Shown in pieces: positions 1-10,574 of a stretch of 43,992 nucleotides of DNA. The stretch lies in the NCBI GenBank assembly GCA_013115125.1, contig JABANN010000278.1:1-43992 (forward strand). Direction: 5' to 3'. The stretch is from Perkinsus olseni. Its lineage: Eukaryota > Perkinsozoa > Perkinsida. The position numbers and the translations under genes are program-made. How positions within the stretch are numbered: the first letter of the stretch is position 1; each line of letters starts with the position of its first letter. A model generated the notes under the pieces. That model had not been told where the DNA came from. It made no database searches and was given only the letters and a program-made list of their open reading frames with translations.

Positions 1-125
1 TACAGGCCATGGGGACAGATCGGCCACAATAATGTATTACAGTAGGCAATCATTGAAAAGGCGGTTCACTACACTCGAGCAAGGTTGACCAAGCCGCCGA
101 GGGATGTGTACGTCGTCACGGTTGC

Positions 126-743
126 TTGTGTACGTCCAACAGCGACAGGAACGCAGGCATCTGTCCCTACCATGTCCTCTGGCATTTGTGTCTCACGCGC
201 AAGCTTCAACGTGCTTGCCCGGGGTCGGCGGTGCTGGCGAATGAGCGTGGCAACAGGTTCCTGAAGAAGGAGTTCTTGGAATGTTTCCGGCGTGACGCGC
301 GGGAGAGTGGTATTGTCGTTGGGCCGAATTGTACCCTGGGTACCCACTCGTTCCGTCGTGGCGGTGTTCAGTTACTGGCTCTTGGTGGGGCCGCGTCTAG
401 AGATCAGTTGAAGCTCTTCGGCCGTTGGTCTTCTGATTGTATCGATAACTACCTGGAGGAGACGCTTATAGCTGACAGCCCTAGCTATGCCGCGCGTGCA
501 GTTAGCAGCGTCCAAGGTCAAGCGGTTCGTGCGGAAGTGGGACCAGCCTCAGTGCCCCACCAGCTTCCTCGGCCTGCTCCTGCCTCTTCGGAGGATCTAC
601 CGGCTGCAGAAGGCCTGCCGGCAGCTTCTGGTCTCTCACGTTCCCAAGCCCCTAAGAACAGATGGCTCACGGTTCCTGTGAGTGGTTGGTTCCGACAGGA
701 TCGGCCACAAGGCCTCACTACGAGAAAATGTCACAGTCACTGA
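126..743 (+). mobile_element. Tyrosine recombinase, C-terminal part (Crypton- or DIRS-like element), cut by window edge
   Basis: An open frame runs from the left side of the window to 743 and carries the C-terminal catalytic half of a tyrosine recombinase. Visible landmarks are the H-x-x-R box (THSFRRGG, about 340-363), the following GRWSSD segment that normally holds the second His/Trp position, and the downstream tyrosine in IDNYLEE (about 440-455). The tail after it is Ala/Pro-rich and not part of the fold. Such recombinases occur in Crypton DNA transposons and in DIRS/Ngaro-type retroelements; the fragment does not contain enough (no reverse transcriptase, no termini) to choose. The N-terminal half and any terminal repeats lie outside the window, so whether the element is whole or broken cannot be judged. 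Confidence 0.6.
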
Positions 744-1275
744 GAGTTCTCGGGTCCGTCACCACACGTTGGTGCTACCATCTATCTTGGGCAGGTTCAG
801 CGTCCGATCCATTGATGTATATCGGCATAGTGCCCTGTCGTGCTTGGTCGGCGGCTGTATATGGATATTGCTGTATATCTGCTTCATCGAACCGCTGAGT
901 CAAGATGATAGCCCAATCCTGTGGTGTCTTGTGTTCGAGTCGAGGTTTGGCACGCGAAGGCAATGAACTGTATATACAGTGTAACCATCTCACTGAGTGG
1001 TGATACCCGGACACTTTCGTTGCTGCCGGTTCAAAACGTGTTGCGTCATCCACACCCCGGAATAAAATGAGATGCTGCTGCTCGCGAGCTGCGCACACCA
1101 GTGAAGGCCAAAGCCGGTACTGAGGCGTTGGACTATGAACTCACACACGAATTCAGTCGTTTAGATTACTGTGTCAAATTATCAATCATCAAGGAGTAAC
1201 ATGTCCCCACGCTACTTCCCAACACCTACACTGTGAACTCGACTCAATCAGTTGTGGTTAGTAAGGAACATCGTT
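744..1275. other. Intergenic, no gene seen
   Basis: No open frame with a recognisable domain or coding character. It lies between the recombinase fragment and the 3' end of the minus-strand NPPY protein gene. The left part may still belong to the mobile element. Confidence 0.4.
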
Positions 1276-2575
1276 CTACATACGTTTCTGTCTCTTGTTA
1301 GACATCTTGTAGTCCTGCTGAGCGCCAGCCTTCCGCCCCCACGAGGCTTGCTCTCCCGCCTTCTCCGAGTAGTTGTTCTTCCGTTTCTGGGACTTCATAA
1401 TATTTCTCTGTCGCTTGTACTCGGGGTCGTACTGATCATAGTACGTCAGAGGCAAATCGTGGACATCCTTCACCGCGAGAACTCCTTCAGAGCCCTCCAT
1501 TGCTGATTGCATGTCCTCTGGCGTGCACACGCCACAACCATTAATGAACCAGAACGAAGGGAAAGGGCTCGTCTTGGCCTCATCGGAGCTCGCACGCAAG
1601 TGTCTCGGGGTTTGGTAAACTGAGAAGAGTAGTCATCCAGAAGCCCAGATACCATCCATTCCCCAGCTAATAACGAGGGACACAGACTACTAATAGGCTC
1701 CAACAGAGAAGGGGCGGAAATGCGCGGAGTCAAATAAGGAGGATGCGACCTCCATTGCTTACCATATCTTTTCTTGGGCGCCACGAAGAACATCCCAGAC
1801 TGGCCAGGCTTCTCAATCAACTTCTTGTAGAAATCCTTCATATAAAACCAGTTGGGCACCAACCACAACCATGGCTTCCCCACCTTCGCCGTGAAATCGG
1901 CCAACTTTTCAGGCTGAAACAAAAATAATACCCAACCAAGTCGATGATGACCCAACAACTGATTTCTAAACCAGTTCCAACCGTACGGGCACATCACGGC
2001 CGGTAGCGGTCCTCCCATACAGTGAGACGGTGGCGGTGCATCCGAAAACTTTGACTCACATGCTCTCCACTATAAGGTGGATTGGTGAGCAAAACGTCGA
2101 ATTCCGGTGACTCGACCGAGTAGAAGTCCTCGCATTCATTATAGACATTAGTGAATCCCAATGCCTTCAAGTTGTCCACTACAGCTCCGTTGCAGTAATA
2201 CCTGAAGTGAATCCGAAATGTCGAAAATCACGCAAGTCGAGTTCATCATCGGAGGGGCTCTTACGGATCGTAAATTTTCAAATCTTCTTTGCTCTTCCCC
2301 AACTTCTCCGCCATTAGCTCAAGTATCGGCCCGACATGGCCGTATCTAAGTTTGAAGACAGCTCTTGATGGAAAGCAGCACACGATGACGTACGCCTTGG
2401 CAGGCGACTCAGCATGATCCAGCGAGTCGGTCGGATAGGGGAAAGCCTTTGACAGCACTTCCTCGACGGAGGTGCTCTCTGGTGTGCTTCCGCCTTCATC
2501 CACGGCCAGCTTCGGCTCAGCGGGCTGCTTCGACTGTTTCTTGTTCTTCCGTCGAGTTTGCTTCGTCCTGGCCAT
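1276..2575 (-). CDS. Methyltransferase-like NPPY protein with an H3-tail-like N terminus (4 exons, 315 aa)
   Basis: Exons 2575-2265, 2201-2060, 1913-1763 and 1619-1276 join in frame across three GT-AG introns (63, 146 and 143 bp). The protein carries IYDPYYCNGAVV, then NPPYSGEH, then PWLWLVPNWFYMKDFY and KKRYVYQTP; each motif that spans a splice junction is restored only by splicing, which confirms the model. From memory, this motif order belongs to a widespread protist family of unknown function; the NPPY box and the preceding D-x-Y resemble Rossmann-type amino methyltransferases, so DNA, RNA or protein methylation is possible but unproven. The C terminus is Lys/Arg-rich and probably nuclear. 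The start at 2575 is the first ATG in its frame and gives MARTKQTRRK, nine of the first ten residues of histone H3. No prokaryotic restriction-modification context is present. Confidence 0.85.
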
Positions 2576-3035
2576 GCTTATCCAAAACACTGCTATGACG
2601 CGGGGTAAGCTATTCCTTAATGATCGCAATCATATGAAAATCCACAGTGTCAAGTCCAGAGAGGGGTTCCCAAGAACCAGAGGAGCTCGACCATCGTACC
2701 CAATGAGGCCAATCATGTCACGCACGGCTTAACGAGCCCGCCGCCCGCTAAAACCTCCATCGCGTACATAGGTGAGCATGAAGCTCAACGGAGCATGCCG
2801 GTTATAGTTGTCGTCGAAGGCATCTCGCTTGCCTTGCATCAGGGGAGCAGTGGAGACATAGTCCGCCTGGAACCTAGTCCCGCAGGGCCACCCACACTTG
2901 CCACCACTCCACGCAACACGGAAAAAAAAGGGAAAGGGTCAAGAAGAAATGGCTAACAGGCAGCCCAAAAAACGAATGGTTTGACTATACAGCAGCAAGT
3001 ATCGAGTAACATTTAGAGTGGTTTCTCGGCAGAAG
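2576..3035. other. Intergenic between two minus-strand genes
   Basis: This 460-base gap holds the 5' flank of the NPPY protein gene and the 3' flank of the SLC26 gene. I see no conserved coding segment. The base just before the NPPY start codon follows an AG (ATAAGC-ATG), which could serve as a cis or trans splice acceptor. Confidence 0.4.
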
Positions 3036-5891
3036 CTAGACTTCTGAAACCGCTGAATCAGCCGACTCGAATGCGGCTGTATCAACGAACGAGCATCGGC
3101 TCGTGTATTGAACAGAGAACTCCACCGCACTGTGGACCTGAACAACAACAAGAAGAAGACTCAACGCTTGCTGTGTAGTACTGAAAGATAACGCTGCTGG
3201 CTCTCCATAGTAATTACTTACATCAGTGAAGAGTATACTATGGTCATCGTCCAGTTTGCAGCCCAATCGCAGGAGAAGCTCGTGCAGCCTTCGATCGACG
3301 TGCCCGTTGACGAGACTCTGGGCTACTTTACATTTACACGATGCAAGCGCTATGAACTTGCCCTCAAATTTTGTGTTGATAACGTCGATAAGGTCCTTAA
3401 TAGTGTCAACGCCTGTCGAATCTACAAAAGATACTGCGGACATATCCAGAACAACCACCTTGACCTCGTCGCTGGAGATCTCCTCAAGGACACGATCCTT
3501 GAAGTTATCGCTGTTAGCGTACCAAAGAGGCGCTTGGAAGTCCAGTACCACCACGGTCGAGATTGTTGCCAAGCAACGTGACTTCTTCAACGGCACGTAC
3601 GTGGTCGTTCCTGGCACACGGCCAAGGCGTTTGACCTTCGTACGCACGCTCGAACGAAAAATGAAGACCAGAAGGGTGAGTCCGACCGCGGTGGGCACTG
3701 CAATGTGGATACCAGTGAAGAGCATAAGAGCAAAGGTGACTACCCACACGACGAAGTCGATGAACTGCATCATCTTCAACAATGCCACAGGGGACTTGAA
3801 GTCCACCATCTTCGCAACAGCTACAACAACGTTGGCAGCTAGCACCGCTTCAGGCAAGTAAAAAAATACTGGGGTTAGTAACAGCAGGACGATGGCGATT
3901 ACCACGGAGCGTACGATGGCAGTAACTTGACTTCTCCCACCACACATAAGGGCCGCTGAGGTATTACACAAGGACCCCATCATAGGGAAGCCGCCAAGGA
4001 GCATCTGTGCGATGTTAGCAATGCCCAGTGATATGAATTCCCTATTCGGCGAGACTGGCTTCCGACCGCCGTGATCTTTGTAGATTTTCTTAGCCAGAGC
4101 GATGGACTCGAGGTACCCTGCTAGGCCGGCTAGGAGCGCTGTGGGGATGAGAGAGACGAAGTGAGCTCTCCACAAGGCTTGGGCGGGGAATAACGAAAAC
4201 GGTATGGGGATGCCTCGAGGGATCTGCCAGAAGGCAATGAGCGAATCCAACGGACTGTGTACACTAACCTCTCCCACTATCTCAATGCCATGCTGATCGT
4301 ACCGCACAGCATATCCGAGGGATATCGATATCACTAGTGTAGCCAAGGCAGCATAAGGCCGGGTTAGCTTAAACCACCGCATGGCGAGAATCTACAAGCA
4401 GCGAATAGTAGAAAAAGAAGAAAATTGTCCATCGTGAGACAGCAATCGGCTTCGCAAATGCCTTGTTAATTGATGACGATTCATCCACACAGCCTGTCGG
4501 TGGGCGGAAGCAGCAGACAAGGTGGGTGAAGCGGCGAAACACGTTGAACTTACTATAAGGAAGGCTATACACGATATGACAACAGTGTAAGGGTTGATCT
4601 GGCCGAGGTTGGTGATGATCTTCACAACAGCTTCGTGGACAAGAGTGCTACTCTTTACGTCAATACCTGTGAGTATGAAGGACAGTATCACTGGCGAGGC
4701 AACTTGCCTCAGGCAAGCAACCCTCCCCGACGCCGACCGTTCTACTAGAGATCCAATCCACTGAAACTTTGCAACGAAAGCCTTGCCGCCGGCCTACCTA
4801 GCAGGAGCTTCAGCTGGGAGCTGATGACCACTACCGCGATTGATGTGAGGAGGGCGGACATGAGGGGCCTCGATAGAAACTTCACAATCCACCCAAACCG
4901 CAGGAGGCCAAGGCCGACGTAAAGTACAGCCACCTGAACCAGTCATGAAGAGAAGTGAGAAAAACCCTGGGAATATGGATACCATAATGCTAGCCATTAT
5001 GGCTAGCGACCCCTTGTCCTCATCCGAGATTGGCAACCCTCCGAGCTGCGCTCCTAGTAGGAGAGAGGGCATGGCCATCGGCCCGACGATCACCAACGAC
5101 GAGGAACCCTGCACGGGAACGAATGGTTTTGAGAGGACGAGTTGTGAGACCTACTAGAAAGGCATATATAACAGGGGGTAGTAGGACTGCGTAAAGTCCA
5201 TAGACGGGCGGCAGGCCTGCCAAGGCGGCGTAGGCCAGGGCCTGGGGTATGGTTATGGACGAGAGAGCGATGGCTGCTATGATCTCCGGGAGGAGGTCCT
5301 TACGCCAATCATAGGGCAACCTAAGATACGATACATCGCCCTTCCCAGCAGGCCTTGCATGTCCCACACTACCACGCAGGGACCATCCCTCGGACAAACT
5401 CTCTCCACCAAAGGGTAACAGCCTTCCGCCAGCCAAGCTTCCGGAACGTGCAAGAGGCGGGCTGTTCGTGCCCCTTCACAGCTTCTCTGTTTTCGTGCAT
5501 TGAGTTCTTCGGGCTGTCCCCTCCCATACACAGAGTCTCGAAATCGTGACGAATCTCCTCCACCAGAGCTGCCTTATCGGGCGAGAGATTCTCGTACTGC
5601 GTTGCTAGCCGCCGCAGCTGCTGCTCGAATACTCCCAATCCCCAATGCCTCCGCGACAGTCCTTGCCGCCCATCCAACTCCACTTCGTAGTGCTCGAGAT
5701 CTGCCAGCGACTGCAGCGGGGCACCTGAGGGCGATTGCCCGACACATTAGTGGAGGCAGCCCACTACCCTGCTCGGTGGTTCGGACGAATTCGTCACGGC
5801 AGGAAACGGAATCTTCTACTGAACCACTGCCACCCTCGATATCACTACCCGGTGACGCAGTGACTCGACTATTGCGAGAAGGGCTCGGCAT
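3036..5891 (-). CDS. SLC26/SulP anion transporter with C-terminal STAS domain (8 exons, 761 aa)
   Basis: Exons 5891-5768, 5724-5409, 5353-5155, 5108-4983, 4933-4798, 4666-4554, 4391-3222 and 3137-3036 sum to 2286 bases (761 aa plus stop). An acidic/polar cytosolic N terminus of about 150 residues leads into the SulP signature (YDWRKDLLPEIIAAIALSS, IPQALAYA, LPPVYGLY), followed by a membrane domain of many hydrophobic segments, including the SLC26 block GYLESIALAKK and the PMMGSLCNTSA segment. The STAS domain covers about residues 618-740 (VVVLDFQAPLWY, VLDMSAVSFVDSTGVD). Family members exchange sulfate, chloride, bicarbonate or related anions across the plasma or vacuolar membrane; the substrate cannot be read from sequence. 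The length is normal for the family. Introns are 43-162 bp, and the join at 3221/3137 restores ILFTDVHSAVEF at the end of STAS. Confidence 0.92.
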
Positions 5892-6142
5892 GAACGTCGA
5901 AAACCCCTGCTAAGCTCCTGTTAAACCCCAAGTACATACCCCGCTCGCCCAACTCAAACGAAACACGGCAAGGATTTGCTCACCAGCTGAACAGACGTTT
6001 CATCATACTGACTGCTACTGCAGCTGCTGGTCCTCGTCACAACAATTAACAAATAAAGGGATTGCGGGCACCACAGCCCTCCTTGCCCGACTTATTATAA
6101 TATTGGCATGCATCTTAACGAGAGCTGCAATGAGCTCTGCTC

Positions 6143-6852
6143 TCACAGAGCACGCTTCTTCTTGTGATAGGGCGTCTTCACCGTCAGGCTTTGGTGGATG
6201 TACGGTACGACTCCACCTGATAGCAAACATGGGAACAGTAAAGAGATGCGATCCCACCTCCAGCTATGGTAGCACGGATGAGAACGTCGAGCTCATCGTC
6301 ACCGCGAATGGCGAGTTGCAGATGTCGTGGAGTGATACGTTTCACCTGACACGGACGACGGCATTGGGGCAGGCAACTGCGGCAAGATGTTTACCTTCTG
6401 GTCCTTGGCAGCGTTACCAGCGAGTTCAAGGACTTCAGCTGTGAGGTACTCCAGGATGGCCGCTGTATACACAGCCGCAGTAGAGCCGACTCGGCAGCTA
6501 GTGGTCGTGCGATCCTTCAGATAACGCTGAACCCTTCCCACAGGGAATTGAAGGCCAGCCCTAGCAGATCTGGCCATAGATGAGCCCTTGCCGCCACCAA
6601 CCTTCCCTTTACCACCGTGAACCTGCACATCGGGAAAGGTTCGAGCGATGATAAAAGACGTTCCGACTCACTTTAGCACCCTTCCCGCCTTTGCCACCCT
6701 TACCTCCTTGCAGACCAGCGCCTTTGAGGCCCTTACCACCGGCTAAAGGAGCAACAGAGGGTGATGGCGCTGAGCTACGTGTTGGGATACCTACCTAGTT
6801 GGGTGACCACGGGCACCGACATGGCAACCTCAGCTTGCTTGAGGTCAGACAT
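6143..6852 (-). CDS. Histone H2A.Z-like variant 1 with long Gly/Lys N tail (5 exons, 172 aa)
   Basis: Exons 6852-6795, 6742-6672, 6622-6395, 6345-6258 and 6216-6143 join in frame (519 bases) across introns of 52, 49, 49, 49 and 41 bp. The histone fold is intact: [35 protein letters not shown] read in two pieces, [19 protein letters not shown] with the acidic patch, and the H2A.Z-type C-terminal [12 protein letters not shown]. The H2A.Z assignment rests on [15 protein letters not shown], the RGD[DE]ELD acidic patch and the VxPxIHxSL docking tail. The N tail before the fold is about 65 residues, much longer than usual, and built of GGK/KGG repeats. The C terminus ends in a basic KKKRAL. It packages promoter or special chromatin in the nucleus in other eukaryotes. 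Confidence 0.9.
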
Positions 6853-8079
6853 AATTATAGAGATGCCGGGTAATATACTAAGCAGGTCGGAATGACATCA
6901 CCGCCACGACCAACGCACCTCCCGAGTGGTAGCGGTCGAACATAAGCCTCTTGCGCAGGTGAGCGCTGTAGAGGGAATTTCTACAATGAGCAATTCGCGA
7001 GTCGTTTTAACCCACGAACGTACCGCACAGCGGCAAAACCGTCACGGCAAGATGCGTTCTTGCACTCTCATTGCACGCGAGAGAAAATGCTTAAGAGTTC
7101 GCAAGTGTGCAAGATACAGCGCAGTTGTTGTGTCGACACGCAGCGCATAGGATCGGGTGAGCTTCACCTTACTACCGAGATCACGGTTCAATGTCGCTCT
7201 AATGAGGGGGCTTCCCCGCAAGCTTGTTAATGGTCTCGCCATATCCCGGATGCATACTCCGAAACGACCTTAATTCCGGCTTCCGTGTCCTGTGTTATGA
7301 TGTCAATGAAACATTTGCCCGTCTCCGGGCTTCTGCTGTTGCCGCTTGACATCGATAGGGTCCATAAGGATTCCACGCAGATTGCGGGTGAGTACTGCGC
7401 GTTTATATATCGGGCATCGGGAGGCGAACGAGGAAGAGCAAATCAGTGGAAGCCTCGTGGCGCGACTGTGGGGTTGATGTATTGGCAGTTTTAGTGCTTT
7501 GAGTTTATTGCTCATCATCATAAGTGGACCACCTTCTAAGAGCGGTGTAGAGAACCTTCCCGGTGAACCTGACGCTGCGGGCTCGCCCGACCACCTCAAT
7601 GACGCATTGGAGTCGGGCCACTCGCAAGGCGACGATGGTGAGCTCGTTGATGACTCTCCTGAGCTCATCTCAACTCCTTCAGGGTCCGCCCCAGATGCCC
7701 AGCCAGCATCGATGCATCGAGAGCGGACCGTACGTCTTAATGGAGGGTCGAATGAGGATCTGCGAGGAGATGAGGAACTCCAGGGAATAGAAGTTGCCAT
7801 AGATACCAACATAGTTGGGAACGATACCGAGCAGCACGTTCTGAGATCGTTCGGCTATAGGTTCCACGACGTTTGGCCGCTCGCCAATCCACCCTACAGT
7901 ACGTTGCTATAGTGCTGGTAGATAAGCATAACACAGCCTACAGGATAAGTGTGTTCCTTCTCTTGGTGAGTTTAAGACAACAATACAACAGTCTTGGGCC
8001 TCGACGGGCCTTTTGCTTGGGGGATAATTCCGCTGTCTCCTCGTATACGAGAGGACTTCTCCGATGCTTTCCTTCGGTG
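6853..8079. other. Intergenic region between divergent genes, with one uncertain open frame
   Basis: The divergent 5' flanks of the H2A.Z-1 gene (minus) and the TM/LRR gene (plus) share this 1.2 kb. Inside it, 7551-7912 is open on the plus strand and encodes an acidic, Asp/Gly/Pro-rich stretch of about 120 residues (around DDGELVDDSPELIST). It could be an exon of a small gene, with an exon candidate at 7297-7387 ending in a GTGAGT donor, but I could not join it in frame to the TM/LRR gene. It may be an upstream leader or chance. Confidence 0.35.
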
Positions 8080-9989
8080 ATGAGTCTAAGAGCGTCCCCC
8101 AACCTCCGTCGGCAGGTACTCCTCGCCTTCATCTGTGCTATTCAATGCTATGCTCAGTTCATTGTACCAGTACCCCCAACGGCCGCTGAGTTGGACACCC
8201 TTGCCCCGGAAACCCTCACAAATCCCCAGAATACTCGTTATGAAGTCACCGCAGTTGGCGTAGTTGAAAGTATCATGCTCGGAGCCGTTGGGGTGGTTGC
8301 ACTAGGCCGCGCAGCGATTGTGCTGAAAAAATTATTCATGAGCGATCAAGCGAAGATGAATGTCATGAGATATCTGTTCCCGGGCGTAACGATGAAGACC
8401 CAAATAGACTGGCCCGAGTGGTCCATCAAGGATCGAATCATGACCGCTGTGCAAACAATTAGAAGCAAGTTGGAGATAGGAGGAGAATGGTTCTGGTACG
8501 GCTTTTTCGGCCCTATCATCGCATCTACCCTACTGCAAATCACTCGTCTGATGGAGCAAGGCGGGCGCTCCTTGTCTGGTGAGCAAACCTTCGTTGCAGA
8601 CCGTACAGCTATCATGACACAGGCTACTATCATTATGTTGGTACTGGTCATCGGCCCAACCACCCTCATACTCAACAACAGAGTCTGGGCGGCCCTTTTC
8701 GATATTATAGCTGCCTTCAGCTTCACTGCTGCTTACCTCATAGTGTCTGGTGACATCGTCCAGCCCGACACCTGGCATGCTCTGCACTTTCACACTCTCA
8801 TCTCCTTCCTATCAAGTCTTGTCCCTACCGTTGCTGCATTGAACAACATCATGGGTGTTGATGAATATCTTTTAGAGATCGCTCGGAACCCTGCGCTCAC
8901 TCGCGCTGGGAAACGAGCGCATCCCGGATACTACGTCGTCAGTCTCGCACTCTGGGGTCTGGGCATCGGTGGCTATGTCTACGTAACGATGTCCCAGTTC
9001 AAAGGCAACTGTGATGAATTCATTCCAAGATTTGGTGATGAGTGTTTGCTCCCCGTATATCCTATCTTTGACTCCAAGTCGTGTGACTGTCGCATGGCCA
9101 TACTGTACCTGAATGAGAAGTGTGCGGATGAGGACATGGTCCGCCTGTCACTATACAACAGGCTGGAGTATCTGCAGGTCTCCAACAACACGACCCCGTC
9201 GCCCACATGTACAGATCAATCACAAGCTATCCTCAATACGGTTTCACAGTTCAAGGAGCTCGTAGTTCTGAGTTTCGTGGCTACGCCTACACAGACGCTG
9301 TACTTGGAGGAACTACCTCTCCTTGAAGTCCTCGGTGCGACAGCAACCCAGCTGACCACCATACCTCACAATATACATCAGTTACTCCCCTCCATCCGCT
9401 CCTTCCAGTTCCAGTTATCACGAATCGAACAGCTGCCGTTCGACTCGTTCCAGCAGATGCGTTACCTCGAGTATGTTGGTTTGGCTGGTAACCCGATTTG
9501 CGTGGGTGGTGATTTTCCTGAGTGGACTATTGGAATCATGGACTGCGGGGCAGGGTCGGGAGCGGCCTGTGCGGTTGACGACTCTCTCATCGGCTTATCA
9601 CAGTCACTCACGGGGTACTGCGAGAAATGGTTGCAGAACGGCGCTTCGACGCTATGCCTTCCAGCTTGTAGCACCAATCATGCAATATACAGTGCTTTGG
9701 ATAGAGATGGCAGTGAATCAATGAGCCCACCAGAGAACACTGAACTCCTGCAAATGTTTGGCCTGGCACCGGCGGGGACCGATATGAGTGCTGCCCTGCA
9801 TCAATGCGTCATGGAGTCCTGCGGCAAAGAGCCTTCGGACGATATAGCATTCCCGGTTCAAGCAGTGGTAAGCACTGGCAAGACCCTTTCGGGTTATGGG
9901 CTATGACGTTGCTAGCATTTTCACGGTTGCTTCTCCTTTTTCAGCTCTTCAATCGCGGTGAATCCAGCTGCGAAACATGTGAATTCTGA
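8080..9989 (+). CDS. Polytopic membrane protein with leucine-rich, Cys-containing ectodomain (2 exons, 610 aa)
   Basis: Exons 8080-9867 and 9945-9989 (intron 77 bp, GTAAGC donor and a pyrimidine-rich acceptor) give 610 aa. The chosen ATG starts a good signal peptide (Arg-rich n-region, then VLLAFICAIQCYA). About six hydrophobic segments follow in the first 340 residues (for example VVESIMLGAVGVVALG, ATIIMLVLVIGPTTLIL, YYVVSLALWGLGIGGYVYV). The rest is a hydrophilic domain with irregular leucine-rich repeats (LEYLQVSNN, LVVLSFVA, LEYVGLAGNPIC) and paired cysteines (DCGAGSG, CEKWL, CLPAC). I recognise no named family. It may be a surface receptor-like protein of lineage-specific type. It is the only plus-strand gene in the left half and lies between the two H2A.Z genes. 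Confidence 0.7.
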
Positions 9990-10078
9990 CCAACTTTAAT
10001 AACTATCATAAATGTATTGGCTCATGCAATTTATCAAGCTGTTCACTTCCTTGTGCGACTCTATAGTGTTAGTAACAC

Positions 10079-10095
10079 CAGTCATCTGATGACTG
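10079..10095. repeat. Perfect 17-base palindrome in convergent intergenic region
   Basis: CAGTCATC-T-GATGACTG: eight bases, a single-base centre, then the exact reverse complement. It starts about 90 bases after the stop of the TM/LRR gene. It could be a dyad binding site or part of the 3' UTR; function is unknown. Confidence 0.6.
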
Positions 10096-10341
10096 TCATC
10101 ACGGCCAATTCATTGGTGGCTGTATACGCGATCATCGAGAGTACGTCGCAGGTGACCTGCACAGGTGAGTCGCGAAGCGTGCGGAGTCTTGGTTGCACAC
10201 GAACGTCTACTGAGTGCTCACTCCATAGCAATCAAAGTTTGATCACCAAACCTATCCTCGGTATCAGAACTGGTGTTGCTGCGGACTCAGTGATACCCTC
10301 AGTGACAAGGCAGTGTCTGGAAGCTAGCTCGAGGGCTGCGC

Positions 10342-10360
10342 AGGACCCGATGCGGGTCCT
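10342..10360. repeat. Perfect 8-bp hairpin with 3-base loop
   Basis: AGGACCCG-ATG-CGGGTCCT forms a GC-rich stem of eight pairs. It lies about 215 bases downstream of the H2A.Z-2 stop codon (minus strand) and 350 bases downstream of the TM/LRR stop (plus strand). It does not match the canonical histone mRNA 3' stem-loop, so its role in 3' end formation is speculative. Confidence 0.6.
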
Positions 10361-10574
10361 CTGCCTCCTGGCCGGAGAACGAATGCCTTGGACGGCGTCC
10401 AATGGACGTCGATAGCACCGCTCAGCGAATGGCGCTGCGAGTTCTTCGTCGCTCGGAACTCAATAACGCAAGACCGAATAGTCGATGAGGAGCTATTGAT
10501 GTGATTCGACGCTGAAGAAGTAGATGCAAAGTTTTTGTATTCTATTTCATTGAGTTTTGGTAACATCTTCAAGG

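Larger units (their letters stand above)
9990..10574. other. Intergenic between convergent 3' ends, with two perfect palindromes
   Basis: The plus-strand TM/LRR gene and the minus-strand H2A.Z-2 gene end on either side of this stretch. It carries two short perfect inverted repeats (10079-10095 and 10342-10360), listed separately. No conserved coding segment is seen. Confidence 0.4.

Noticed and set aside
1994-2179. NPPY box read as part of a bacterial restriction-modification enzyme
   Set aside because: The gene has three spliceosomal introns and no restriction or specificity partner; the motifs fit a eukaryotic protist family.
3226-3861. 211-codon plus-strand frame
   Set aside because: Antisense to the STAS domain of the SLC26 gene.
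7303-7812. 169-codon Ser-rich frame on the minus strand
   Set aside because: Low-complexity antisense of an acidic plus-strand frame; no conserved segment.
10342-10360. Canonical histone mRNA 3' stem-loop
   Set aside because: Stem sequence and loop length do not fit the conserved six-pair, four-base-loop element, and the distance from the stop codon is too large.
10017-10415. 132-codon plus-strand frame after the TM/LRR gene
   Set aside because: It starts at a non-ATG codon, crosses both palindromes and lacks any conserved segment; more likely 3' UTR and intergenic DNA.
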